Shown: positions 52,617 to 60,347 of the stretch, one piece after another | Layout of the letters: every line of letters starts with the position of its first letter | Numbering within the stretch: the first letter of the stretch is position 1 | Assembly: GCA_910578505.1 (NCBI GenBank) | Contig: CAJTPV010000011.1 | Coordinates: 1-64,000, forward strand | Direction of reading: 5' to 3' | Length of the DNA stretch: 64,000 nucleotides | From: an uncultured Oscillospiraceae bacterium | Lineage (GTDB): Bacteria > Bacillota > Clostridia > Oscillospirales > Oscillospiraceae | The notes under the pieces: model-generated | What the model was told of the DNA's origin: nothing | The model's input: the letters and a program-made list of their open reading frames with translations, nothing else | Database searches by the model: none | Position numbers and translations under genes: made by a program

Positions 52617-53397
52617 AAAGGCCCGCCGCCTGCGGCTGACGGAGACGGAGAAGACCATCCTGGCCTACTTTGAGGCCCACCCCGCCGCCGTGGTCCATAT
52701 GAACCTCAGCGACCTGTGCGCCCAGCTGTACACCTCCAACGCCACCATCGTCCGCTTCTGCCAGAAGCTGGAGCTGAGCGGCTTCAACGACTTCAAATAC
52801 CAGCTGCGCAGCGAGCTGCGCGACAGCCGGGCCGCGGCCTTTTACGCCGACGAGTACATCAGCCACAGCATCGCCCGCTTTCAGGACACCATCGCCGCCC
52901 TGGACATCCCCCTTCTGGAGGAGATCGCCCGGCTCCTCACCAGCGGCCGGCCCCTGTACATCTACGGCACCAACCTCAGCGCCCTGCCGGCCCGGTATCT
53001 GCAGATCGTGCTCAACTCCCTGGACTACCCCTCCATCCTCATCGAGTGGGGGGACCTGCTCAACGGCCTGGTCCGGAACATGGACAGCCGGGCGGTCCTG
53101 CTGGTCATCACCGCCCGGGGGCGGGGAGAGCGGTATCTGGAGCCCTTCCGGTCCGCCAAGGCCCGGGGCCTGACCACGGTCCTGCTTACCAGCGAGCGGA
53201 GATCCCCCCTGATCCCCTACAGCACCATCACGGTCTGTACCAACGACCTCCAGGAATACTATCAGCGCACGGACGTCAATCCCCGCATCGGCTTTTTCAC
53301 CGTCATCCAGATCCTCATTGAGCTGACGGCCCAGCGGAAGCGGGAAGCGGCGGAAACAGCAGAAATGCCAGAAACGACAGAAGCGGCGGACTCCTGA
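52600..53397 (+). CDS. Second RpiR/MurR family regulator
   Basis: The 265-residue protein has HTH_6 (LCAQLYTSNATIVRFCQKLELSGFNDFK) and a SIS domain (LYIYGTNLSALPARYLQ), followed by a repetitive Glu/Ala/Thr tail. GGAGGCGGAT precedes the ATG inside the first regulator gene. The SIS core motif ITARGRGE has lost the usual STSG serines, so its ligand site may differ. Confidence 0.88.
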   Translation: MLPLFEKARRLRLTETEKTILAYFEAHPAAVVHMNLSDLCAQLYTSNATIVRFCQKLELSGFNDFKYQLRSELRDSRAAAFYADEYISHSIARFQDTIAALDIPLLEEIARLLTSGRPLYIYGTNLSALPARYLQIVLNSLDYPSILIEWGDLLNGLVRNMDSRAVLLVITARGRGERYLEPFRSAKARGLTTVLLTSERRSPLIPYSTITVCTNDLQEYYQRTDVNPRIGFFTVIQILIELTAQRKREAAETAEMPETTEAADS

Positions 53398-53413
53398 ACC
53401 CAGGAGTCCGCCG
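53384..53413. terminator. Hairpin between RpiR pair and PTS remnant
   Basis: CGGCGGACTCCTG (53384-53396) pairs perfectly with CAGGAGTCCGCCG (53401-53413). It overlaps the end of the second RpiR gene and separates convergent transcripts. Confidence 0.7.
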
Positions 53414-53429
53414 CGCTGTATGTCAATAT

Positions 53430-54074
53430 TTATCCGATTTTCGCAACTGTGGTCTTGCCGGCTTCCGCCGTGATGCCGGTGACGTATTCCGCCACCACCG
53501 GGTCCTCGCCCTCAATGAGGATGACCATGACGTCCGAACAGAGCTTTTTCGACTCGATGAACTTCCGGGAGAAGCGGAGGATAGGCTCGCCCAGCTTGAT
53601 CTTGTCGCCCTCGGCCTTGACCTGCTCAAAGCCCTCGCCGTTGAGTCCCACGGTGTCCACGCCCACGTGGATGAGCACCTCCTGGCCGCTGTCGCTGCGC
53701 AGGCCGATGGCGTGCTTGTTGTCCTCGGAGCAGTGGGTGATGACGCCGTTGCAGGGGGCCACGATTACGTCGGCGGTGGGGCAGATGACCACGCCGTCGC
53801 CCAGGATCAGGTTGGCGAAGTTCTCGTCCTTGGCCTCGGTCATGGGCAGGACCTTGCCGGCCACCGGAGCCTTCAGCTCCAGCTTCTGGGCCGGGGTCTT
53901 CTTGGCGGTTTTGGCGGGGGCCTCCGCCGCCGCTGCCGCGGGCATCTTCTCCATAAACGCCTTGGCCGCAGGCGGGTCAGGCAGTTGTTGGCGGCAACAA
54001 TGTTCTCCACGCCGCCCAGGCAGAAGAGGAACCAAAAGGGCCGCTCCGGAGAGTGGGCCCTCCCGCGTACACAT
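53430..54074 (-). pseudogene. PTS glucoside-type EIIB-EIIA remnant (EIIC lost)
   Basis: The last 150 or so residues form a complete EIIA(glc-type) domain, with KLELKAPVAGKVLPMTEAKD, CNGVITHCSEDNKHAIGLRS and the phospho-His segment VLIHVGVDTVGLNGEGF. Just upstream, another frame encodes an EIIB fragment (LGGVENIVAANNCLTRLR, with the phospho-Cys) and then breaks. The EIIC membrane domain is missing, and the 40-odd residues between EIIB and EIIA appear deleted with a frameshift. An open frame through this region is fortuitous. A free EIIA could still be made if an internal ATG is used. Confidence 0.82.
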
Positions 54075-54080
54075 ATAAAT

Positions 54081-54454
54081 TTAGTTCAGCTCAGGCCACA
54101 TGCCCTTGTTGGCCTCGATGAGGGCGTCCAGGACCTTGCGGGCCTTCTTGGCGTCGCCCACCAGGCGGCTGAGGGTGAAGGCTTCCAGGGCCTTCTGGTA
54201 GGAGTGCTCAAAGAATGCGTCTACCAGCAGCTTCTCCACGGACACCTGGTTGACCAGCAGGCCCAGATGGAACTGGGGGATGTTGCCCACGCCCAGGGGA
54301 CGGGGGCCGTTGGTGCCCAGCTCGCAGGCCACCTCGACCATGGCGTCGTCCTGCGCAGGGGGAATTCTTCCCGCAGGCGAACGAAGGATTTCAGAAATCC
54401 CAGGGTGTAGGTGCTGCCGCCGCCAACGATACAAACATTATAAGTTTTCATCAT
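54081..54454 (-). pseudogene. GH4 6-phospho-alpha-glucosidase remnant, internally deleted
   Basis: The first 33 or so residues (MMKTYNVCIVGGGSTYTLGF and FVRLREEFPLR) are the NAD-binding start of a glycoside hydrolase family 4 enzyme. At about 54355 the frame switches to the GH4 C-terminus (AMVEVACELGTNGPRPLGVG through ANKGMWPELN). About 300 central residues, with the metal and catalytic sites, are missing, and the two parts are in different frames. It adjoins the PTS remnant, as in a mal/agl alpha-glucoside operon. Confidence 0.88.
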
Positions 54455-54481
54455 GATGTCCTTCCTTTTCGTCTTGTTTTC

Positions 54482-54498
54482 TCACATTTCGGATGTGA
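54482..54498. promoter_or_regulatory. Inverted-repeat operator at the GH4 promoter
   Basis: TCACAT-TTCGG-ATGTGA forms a 6-bp inverted repeat placed just downstream of the expected transcription start. It is a good candidate for a sugar regulator such as one of the nearby RpiR proteins (inference). Confidence 0.45.
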
Positions 54499-54505
54499 TG
54501 GCTGT

Positions 54506-54534
54506 ATTATAGCGCGATGGGCGCGGCGTGTAAA
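54506..54534 (-). promoter_or_regulatory. Promoter of the decayed GH4-PTS operon
   Basis: TTTACA (54534-54529) and TATAAT (54511-54506) are 17 bases apart on the minus strand. The promoter survives although its genes are broken. The stretch from 54535 to 54752 holds no gene I can see and is AT-rich. Confidence 0.7.
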
Positions 54535-54752
54535 TAGTTTTTGATTTATATGGCTTACATGCCGCATTTTAGTATTCATAACTGTTATAGTAATATTTTA
54601 CATAGCGCGCCGGCTTTCGTATGCGGTTTGTTTTGGACAGTTTGCACCTTTTTTGCCTCCTTCTGCCTTCTTCTGTTACAACCTTGAGTTTCGTCGAATA
54701 ACACGAGTCACAAAAAATTAACAAGATTGAAAGGCAGTAAGAGCAAAAGAGG

Positions 54753-54795
54753 AAAAGGGGGAACCGCGCTTGCTTCTGGCGCGGTTCCCCCTTTT
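54753..54795. terminator. 17-bp terminator
   Basis: AAAAGGGGGAACCGCGC (54753-54769) pairs perfectly with 54779-54795. A-rich and T-rich flanks allow termination in either direction. It lies just after the ATPase gene's stop. Confidence 0.88.
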
Positions 54796-54804
54796 ATCAA
54801 CAGC

Positions 54805-56082
54805 TCAATTTTTCAACGCCGCCACCGGTACAACAAACACCCCGTCCGGCCTCCGGTACGCCGCGCCGGACATCCCGCAGAGCACGCACAGCACCGCCGG
54901 AGGTTTGCCCTTTGGGTCGGCGGCAAACTCCTGTTGGAGGCGCAGCAGTCCCGCCGCGGCACCGTCGATCTGATTTGCCCCCAGCTTGATTTCGAAGGCG
55001 CACCACTGCCCGTCGGGCAGCTCGATTACGGCGTCGATCTCCCGCCCCTGATAATCCTGGTAGTGGTATAGCGCCCCTCCAAAGGACTCCGCGTAGATTT
55101 TCAAATCCCGCTCGCACAGCGCCTCAAAAAGAAACCCCAGTGTTTCCAAATCACCCAGCAGCCCCTCCGGCGTCACTCTCAACAGGGCGCAGGCCAGGGA
55201 CGGGTCGCAGAAATGCCGCTTTGCCGCCTGCTTCACCCGGACAGAGGAGCGTACGCCAGTAGAAAATGGCGGCTGATCGTCCGTCAGAAAAAGACGCGCG
55301 AAAATATCCAGATACTCCGCCGCCGTCTCTACGTCGATGTCCTCATCATCCTGCTCCCTGATGTCATTTTTCAGCGTCCGGTTGGTTGCCGTGGTGCTCT
55401 CGTTCCGGGCCAGGGAGCGCAGCAGCAGGCGCATTTTGGCAGTGTTCCGCTTCACGCCGTCCATGCGGTATACGCCGTCGTCAATGACAGCGTTCAGATA
55501 CTCCCCCGGCAAAAGCGCCGCCTGCTGTGCGGATAGGGAGAGACTGCCGGGCCAGCCGCCCCGGATGATGAGGCCGATCAATTTTTTGAGGTCCACCTCG
55601 CCGGTCATGGCGGGCCGCAGTTCTCCCCGGCACAGCGCCTCCAGGGATACCGCCCCGGTGGAATCACCGGATTCGTACAGCGACATGGGCCGCATGCGCA
55701 GCCGGGCGATCCGCCCCGCGCCGCTGTGCAGGATGCCCTTGTGGTTCGGCGTGGCGGAGCCGGTGAGGATAAATTGTCCCTTGCCGGTGCGCTGGTCCAC
55801 CTGATGCCGGACGGCGTCCCAGATAGGCGGCGCCTCCTGCCACTCGTCAATCAGGCGCGGCGTCTCCCCCTCCAGTACCAGGGCCGGGGAGAGCTGGGCC
55901 AGCTGCCGGTTCTGGAAATTTCCGGCGGGGTCGCCGATGAAGATCTCGCTTTTGCTGTGGAAGGACGATGTCCAGGTCTTGCCGCACCACTTCGGCCCCT
56001 CCACACACACCGCGCCGAAGGTCTTCAAATATTCCTGAAGCTGCCGGTCAACGATGCGCGGCAGATAGCTTTTTCGATCCAT
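54805..56082 (-). CDS. AAA_14/DUF4143 family ATP-binding protein
   Basis: The 425-residue protein has an N-terminal AAA_14 ATPase (about 1-150) with a variant Walker A EGPKWCGKTWT, Walker B RLIDEWQEAP and sensor ILTGSATP. A DUF4143 domain (about 190-400) contains AVIELPDGQWCAFEIKLG, a PD-(D/E)XK-like strand. These proteins are common near mobile elements and toxin-like loci; their function is not settled. The ATG at 56082 follows GGAGGTGACTACCGC. Confidence 0.88.
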   Translation of the reverse strand: MDRKSYLPRIVDRQLQEYLKTFGAVCVEGPKWCGKTWTSSFHSKSEIFIGDPAGNFQNRQLAQLSPALVLEGETPRLIDEWQEAPPIWDAVRHQVDQRTGKGQFILTGSATPNHKGILHSGAGRIARLRMRPMSLYESGDSTGAVSLEALCRGELRPAMTGEVDLKKLIGLIIRGGWPGSLSLSAQQAALLPGEYLNAVIDDGVYRMDGVKRNTAKMRLLLRSLARNESTTATNRTLKNDIREQDDEDIDVETAAEYLDIFARLFLTDDQPPFSTGVRSSVRVKQAAKRHFCDPSLACALLRVTPEGLLGDLETLGFLFEALCERDLKIYAESFGGALYHYQDYQGREIDAVIELPDGQWCAFEIKLGANQIDGAAAGLLRLQQEFAADPKGKPPAVLCVLCGMSGAAYRRPDGVFVVPVAALKN

Positions 56083-56113
56083 GCGGTAGTCACCTCCACC
56101 AACAGTATACGCC

Positions 56114-56182
56114 AATCCGACAGATTTTACAACTCCAACCCGATTGATTTTTGAATTCTAACCCGATAGATTTTTCGATTGC
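56114..56182. repeat. Three 23-bp direct repeats between divergent genes
   Basis: Copies begin at 56114, 56137 and 56160 with an exact 23-base period and share the core AAYCCGAYWGATTTT. The third overlaps the -35 box of the RhuM promoter. The array lies 32 bases upstream of the ATPase start and suggests cooperative operator or iteron binding. Confidence 0.75.
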
Positions 56183-56207
56183 TTTCGCGCGCCGCCTGTG
56201 ATACAAT
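56179..56207 (+). promoter_or_regulatory. Promoter of the RhuM gene
   Basis: TTGCTT (56179-56184) and TACAAT (56202-56207) are 17 bases apart, 43 bases ahead of the ATG at 56251. Confidence 0.65.
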
Positions 56208-56250
56208 ATTATCTGCGATAAAAATGATGCTATCTTGATTGGAGGAAGCG

Positions 56251-57276
56251 ATGGATAAGGAACTGAGGAAAACAGGAGAAATTCTGCTCTATAACAACGG
56301 CGGCGAGAAGGAATTTGTCAGCGTGGTATTCCAAGACGAGACGTTCTGGCTGACACAAAAGGCAATGGCAGAGTTATTCGATGTCAAAACACCGGCAATC
56401 AGTAAGCATCTGCAAAATATCTATGAGGAGGAAGAGCTTGACCGAGGCGCAACTATTTCCAAAATGGAAACAGTTCAAGATGAAGGCGGGCGCAGTGTCA
56501 GGCGCACGATGGATTTTTACAATCTGGATGCCATCATTGCCGTAGGCTACCGGGTAAACTCCAAAAAAGCCACCCGGTTCCGCCAATGGGCCACAAAGAC
56601 CCTGAAGGAGTACATCCAAAAAGGCTTTGTCCTGAACGACGAGCTGATGAAGAACGGCAGGCCCTTCGGCAGGGATTACTTCGACGAGCTGCTGGAACGC
56701 ATCCGGGAGATCCGCGCCAGCGAGCGCCGGGCTTATCAGAAAATCGCAGACGTGTTTGAGCAGTGCAGTTACGACTATGATAAGAACAGCGAGACAACGC
56801 GCGCCTTTTACGCCTTTGTCCAGAACAAGCTCCACTTTGCGGTTACCGGGAAGACGGCGGCGGAGCTGATTTCCGAACGGGCGGACCCAAACAGCCCTAC
56901 CATGGGCCTGACCAACTGGAAAGGCGCGCCGGATGGGAAAATCCTGAAAAGTGACGTGTTGATTGCCAAAAACTACCTGAATGAAAAGGAACTGTCCCGC
57001 CTGAACCGGCTGGTGACGATGTTTATTGACCACGCGGAGCTGATGGCGGAGGATGAGCAGCTGATGAGTATGCAGGATTGGCTGTCGGAGACAGACCGCT
57101 TTCTGACAGGCGTCCGGCGGAACGTTCTGGAAGGAAAAGGGAGCATTTCTCACAAGGCCGCAGTCAAGAAGGTGGGCGGCATCTATGATGAGTTCCGCAA
57201 GAAGCAAGACGCGGCGTATGTTTCAGAGTTCGACCGTCAGACGGCAAAGTATTTGAGAGGTGAGACTGATGATTGA
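56251..57276 (+). CDS. RhuM family virulence-type protein
   Basis: The 341-residue protein matches the RhuM family: FWLTQKAMAELFDVKTPAISKHLQNI near the start, the central MDFYNLDAIIAVGYRVNSKKATRFRQWATKTLKEYI segment, and AFYAFVQNKLHFAVTGKTAAELI. RhuM proteins are found on genomic islands and phage-like elements; molecular function is unknown, though the N-terminus looks DNA-binding. The ATG at 56251 follows GGAGGAAGCG. It overlaps the recombinase gene by eight bases. Confidence 0.9.
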   Translation: MDKELRKTGEILLYNNGGEKEFVSVVFQDETFWLTQKAMAELFDVKTPAISKHLQNIYEEEELDRGATISKMETVQDEGGRSVRRTMDFYNLDAIIAVGYRVNSKKATRFRQWATKTLKEYIQKGFVLNDELMKNGRPFGRDYFDELLERIREIRASERRAYQKIADVFEQCSYDYDKNSETTRAFYAFVQNKLHFAVTGKTAAELISERADPNSPTMGLTNWKGAPDGKILKSDVLIAKNYLNEKELSRLNRLVTMFIDHAELMAEDEQLMSMQDWLSETDRFLTGVRRNVLEGKGSISHKAAVKKVGGIYDEFRKKQDAAYVSEFDRQTAKYLRGETDD

Positions 57277-58621
57277 ACGTTTTGACATCGCCGGCTACTG
57301 CCGTATCTCCGTGGACGAGGAGCTGGACCGGGATAACACCTCCACCAGCAAGAAGGTGAAATCTGTCATCAAGCGCCGCCAGCAGGACGGCAAATGGATC
57401 TGTGCCGCACCCTATGGTTACATTGTCAACAAGCAGCAGTTCGAGGTAGTCCCCACCGAGGCGGAGATCGTCCGGAGAATTTTCCAGTTGTACATCGACG
57501 GCTGGGGCTACAAAAAAATTGCCAATCAGCTCACGGATGAGGGCATCCCCACCCCCCGCATGGCGGAACAGGAGCGCAAGCTGGCCGCAGGGGAGGACTA
57601 TCACCGCACCGTCAAACCCGCCTGGGCCATCGTGACGGTGCAGGGCATCCTGGACAACGATTTCTACATCGGGACCCTCCGTCAGGGCAAGTACACCCGC
57701 AAGAAGATCAACGGCAAGGATGTCCGCCGGGATGAACTGGACCATATTGTGATTGAGCGCCACCACCAGGAGATCATCGACTACCGCACGTTCGCCACGG
57801 CCCGCGCCCTCCGGGAGTCCCGTTCCACCGCCCACTACCGGGGTCAGAAGAAGTACGACAACACGTACTCCGGCTTTCTGGAGTGCGGCGACTGCGGCTC
57901 ACCAATGTTTGCCATGAGCCGCCGGGACATCAAGGACGCCTACCGCTGCGGGACCTACCACCGCCGGGGACGGAAGGGCTGCACCAGCCACCATATCCGG
58001 GTGGACAAACTGGACGAGCTGCTGAAAATCTATGTCCGGAAGGTCAAGGACAACTCCGCCGCTATGCTGGAACGCCTCAACGCGGACTTGGCGAGGGAGA
58101 CGGAGGACGTGGCGGAAACTGAAAAATCCGCCGGGAATCTGGAAGCTGTGCTGTTCGACATTCAGGAGGAGCTGAAAGCCACCAAGCGCCAGCGTATCCG
58201 GGATATTATGAAGCATCCGGACCAGGAGGAGATGCTGGAGGAGACCTATGACGGGCTGGAGGGCGATCTGCTCCGCCGGCTGGAGGGCGTCCAAAATCAA
58301 ATCGAATTGACGGAAAATAAGCGCAGCACCATTATCCAGGTCAACCGGGTGGCAAAAACCGCCATGGATGTTTTCGACGACATCCTTGCCAAGCCAAAGC
58401 TGGACCGGAACGACCTCCAGCTCATCATCCAGAGGATCAAGGTCTACGAGGACCATCTGGAGATCCAGCTCAAGGCGGATATCGACAGCATCCTCCGCTC
58501 CGGGGAGCTGCCCGGTGAAATAGAGCTGATCCAAAGCGCCAATCAGCGTCCGGACAAAATCTTCTATTCCAATGTTGTCAGCGAGGGCGACCCGCTGCTG
58601 ACAACGTTGGAGCCATGGTAG
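57269..58621 (+). CDS. Large serine recombinase lacking most of its catalytic domain
   Basis: The 450-residue protein opens with AGYCRISVDEELDRDNTS, which carries the nucleophile serine of a large serine resolvase. It then jumps in frame to TSKKVKSVIKRRQQDGKW, which normally comes after the catalytic domain, so about 115 residues are missing. The recombinase domain (about 30-175), zinc ribbon (ECGDCGSPMF and YRCGTYHRRGRKGC) and coiled coil (about 250-400) remain. It should bind DNA but is unlikely to recombine it. The start lies within the RhuM gene after GAGAGGTGAGACTG. Confidence 0.88.
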   Translation: MIERFDIAGYCRISVDEELDRDNTSTSKKVKSVIKRRQQDGKWICAAPYGYIVNKQQFEVVPTEAEIVRRIFQLYIDGWGYKKIANQLTDEGIPTPRMAEQERKLAAGEDYHRTVKPAWAIVTVQGILDNDFYIGTLRQGKYTRKKINGKDVRRDELDHIVIERHHQEIIDYRTFATARALRESRSTAHYRGQKKYDNTYSGFLECGDCGSPMFAMSRRDIKDAYRCGTYHRRGRKGCTSHHIRVDKLDELLKIYVRKVKDNSAAMLERLNADLARETEDVAETEKSAGNLEAVLFDIQEELKATKRQRIRDIMKHPDQEEMLEETYDGLEGDLLRRLEGVQNQIELTENKRSTIIQVNRVAKTAMDVFDDILAKPKLDRNDLQLIIQRIKVYEDHLEIQLKADIDSILRSGELPGEIELIQSANQRPDKIFYSNVVSEGDPLLTTLEPW

Positions 58622-58680
58622 CGGTTCTGCGGCGGGATGCTGGGGCTGGAGAGGAGATGCGGGTGGGGCACACAGTGCGG

Positions 58681-58726
58681 AAAAGCGCCGTAAAAGTCCG
58701 AAATTTTCGGCTTTTACGGCGCTTTT
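58681..58726. terminator. Long palindromic terminator
   Basis: AAAAGCGCCGTAAAAG (58681-58696) pairs perfectly with CTTTTACGGCGCTTTT (58711-58726), and the inner CCGAAA/TTTCGG continues the palindrome. It lies between convergent genes. Confidence 0.85.
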
Positions 58727-58768
58727 CTAGCAGCTGTCCGCGCATTTGTTCAAAACCAGCCGGCACCT

Positions 58769-59839
58769 TCATTCGAGGCCGCCGAAAGCGTCATCCAGCG
58801 AAAACCCTGTCATCACAGCACTCATGAACTGATCCAAAACGCCGTCGAGCACCGGCACGCCCTCGTCCTCAATCAGCCGAACGCCCACCGCTTTGCAGGT
58901 GTCCCGAAGCAGGGAGCCGAGCCAATCACTGCGCACATAGACGGCGGCGGGCCGCCCATGCGCCTGTATGTAGTTGAGCAGCATGGAGGGGGCGACTACA
59001 TAGTCCGGATCGTCCGGTCCGGCCAAATTTTGATCCAGCACATAACCGGAACCCTTGTCCACCAGAAACGCCATATGCGCGCAGAGCGGCGGGGAATCCT
59101 TATCCTCCTGCACCGGTACCGGGAGATAAAAAGAATCTATTTCCAGCTTGATTTTCGTCTTTTTGACCCGCTTCAGGCGGGCCAGCAGGAGGTCGTCCTG
59201 CAGAGTCAGCGTCCGGTCCATCTTCGGCGCGGGCATGGGGATCACGGCGTTCATCCACATGTCCTTTTCCGGGTCATACCAGCGGGTCAGCGTCTCTCCG
59301 GCATCAAAATCCACCTTGAGCTTGCCCTCCATATAGCACAGGCAAAGCATCGCCAGGTTTTGCAGCGCCGCTATGAGAAGCTCCGCCTGCTGGGCATCCA
59401 GAAACCAGGGGAACTGTCCGGGCTTCATGGCGCGGAAAAATATCCACTGGTTATGGCCGCGAAACCGCAGGCCCAGCTGCTTCATGACAGCGCGGTCCGC
59501 CTTCTGCGCGTCCTCCCGGTCGCCAAAAAGGCAGGCCAGGCAATCCTGCTCCAGTGCGAGCAGCTCCGGGCTGTGCGCGTCCTGGTCCAAAAGGCGATTA
59601 AGCCGTACGAGGGACTCTTTTCCCGGATAGACGGAGATGCCGTAGGTCATTCCCCCCTGCCCCATGACGGAGCAGTAAACAGGTTCGTTTTGACCGGGGA
59701 GACGCAGCACCAGAATGTCCGTATCGCTCAAGGCGCGCCATGGAGCCAGCTTCTTTAGATTGCCGGCAACCTCGTACAGGGCCTCCCATTGCTCCAGGGA
59801 TGGTTCGGCGGGGTGCGGAGTGGATCTCTCTTTGCTCAT
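58769..59839 (-). CDS. Uncharacterised protein (possibly DUF6930/DUF7309-like)
   Basis: The 356-residue soluble protein has no signal peptide or membrane segment. An N-terminal half contains PGQNEPVYCSVMGQGGMTYGISVY and a C-terminal half PAAVYVRSDWLGSLLRDTC, a pattern I associate with DUF6930/DUF7309 proteins without certainty. A good promoter and AGGAGGAACCGCT precede the ATG at 59839. No functional residues can be assigned. Confidence 0.75.
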   Translation of the reverse strand: MSKERSTPHPAEPSLEQWEALYEVAGNLKKLAPWRALSDTDILVLRLPGQNEPVYCSVMGQGGMTYGISVYPGKESLVRLNRLLDQDAHSPELLALEQDCLACLFGDREDAQKADRAVMKQLGLRFRGHNQWIFFRAMKPGQFPWFLDAQQAELLIAALQNLAMLCLCYMEGKLKVDFDAGETLTRWYDPEKDMWMNAVIPMPAPKMDRTLTLQDDLLLARLKRVKKTKIKLEIDSFYLPVPVQEDKDSPPLCAHMAFLVDKGSGYVLDQNLAGPDDPDYVVAPSMLLNYIQAHGRPAAVYVRSDWLGSLLRDTCKAVGVRLIEDEGVPVLDGVLDQFMSAVMTGFSLDDAFGGLE

Positions 59840-59903
59840 AGCGGTTCCTCCTGAATGTTTGTCTGGCAAGAGTAAAATCAGTGTAAATGGGGTGGGTGCT
59901 TTC

Positions 59904-59932
59904 AGTATATACGTTTTACCAACCGAAGTCAA
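59904..59932 (-). promoter_or_regulatory. Promoter of the uncharacterised gene
   Basis: TTGACT (59932-59927) and TATACT (59909-59904) are 17 bases apart on the minus strand. Confidence 0.7.
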
Positions 59933-60064
59933 ATCGGATTTGGCAACAATGCCTCATAATCCTCCTGTGATTCTTCCGGGATCCCCTTGGACAAGTGATC
60001 CGAAAGACGGTCCACTGTATAGCGCTTCTCGATGTTTCCGCCGAAACTCAAGGGTCACAACATA

Positions 60065-60093
60065 TTGACAAACCGCATAAGCTACAGTATAAT
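60065..60093 (+). promoter_or_regulatory. Consensus promoter of the CDF transporter leader
   Basis: TTGACA (60065-60070) and TATAAT (60088-60093) are perfect boxes with a 17-base spacer, starting a leader of roughly 250 bases. Confidence 0.9.
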
Positions 60094-60119
60094 TAGATAA
60101 CTCTTTGCACTGCATTACA

Positions 60120-60215
60120 TTCTGTATGGAATGCGAGATCAACAGTACAAACTGAGCAGGCGATGACTTTGGGTCATGGGGCCGGGCCGCTGAAAGGCGG
60201 CAGCAGATCGCACAC
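60120..60215 (+). promoter_or_regulatory. NiCo-type (czcD) riboswitch candidate
   Basis: The leader contains ACTGAGCAGGCGATGAC and GTCATGGGGCCGGGC followed by GGCGGCAGCAGATCGC, a repeated GCAGG/GGCAG purine-rich junction pattern that I recall from NiCo (czcD motif) riboswitches. It is followed by an intrinsic terminator and a CDF metal exporter, the standard genetic setting. An expansion or different metal aptamer is possible. Confidence 0.7.
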
Positions 60216-60219
60216 AATG

Positions 60220-60259
60220 CATCTGTGGGACAGTTGTATGTTCCACAGATGTGTTTTTT
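60220..60259 (+). terminator. Leader terminator of the CDF gene
   Basis: CATCTGTGGGA (60220-60230) pairs with TTCCACAGATG (60241-60251), followed by TGTTTTTTT. It lies about 90 bases before the gene, so it must be read through for expression. Confidence 0.9.
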
Positions 60260-60347
60260 TCACATTTTGGGAACGATCCATCTCAAGCTGGTGCCAATAA
60301 GAGGAATCATCACTGCCGCCGCTGCGGCAGAACAGGAGGATTATCTT

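Noticed and set aside
50049..52658. Long 869-residue minus-strand frame opposite the sensor kinase and RpiR genes
   Set aside because: It spans two well-supported plus-strand genes and has the biased Gln/Arg/Gly composition of an antisense frame.
56114..56182. Plasmid-type replication iterons
   Set aside because: No replication initiator gene is adjacent, and the array overlaps a normal promoter; an operator is more likely.
57899..58534. Minus-strand frame inside the recombinase gene
   Set aside because: Shadow frame; the plus strand encodes a clear recombinase zinc ribbon and coiled coil.
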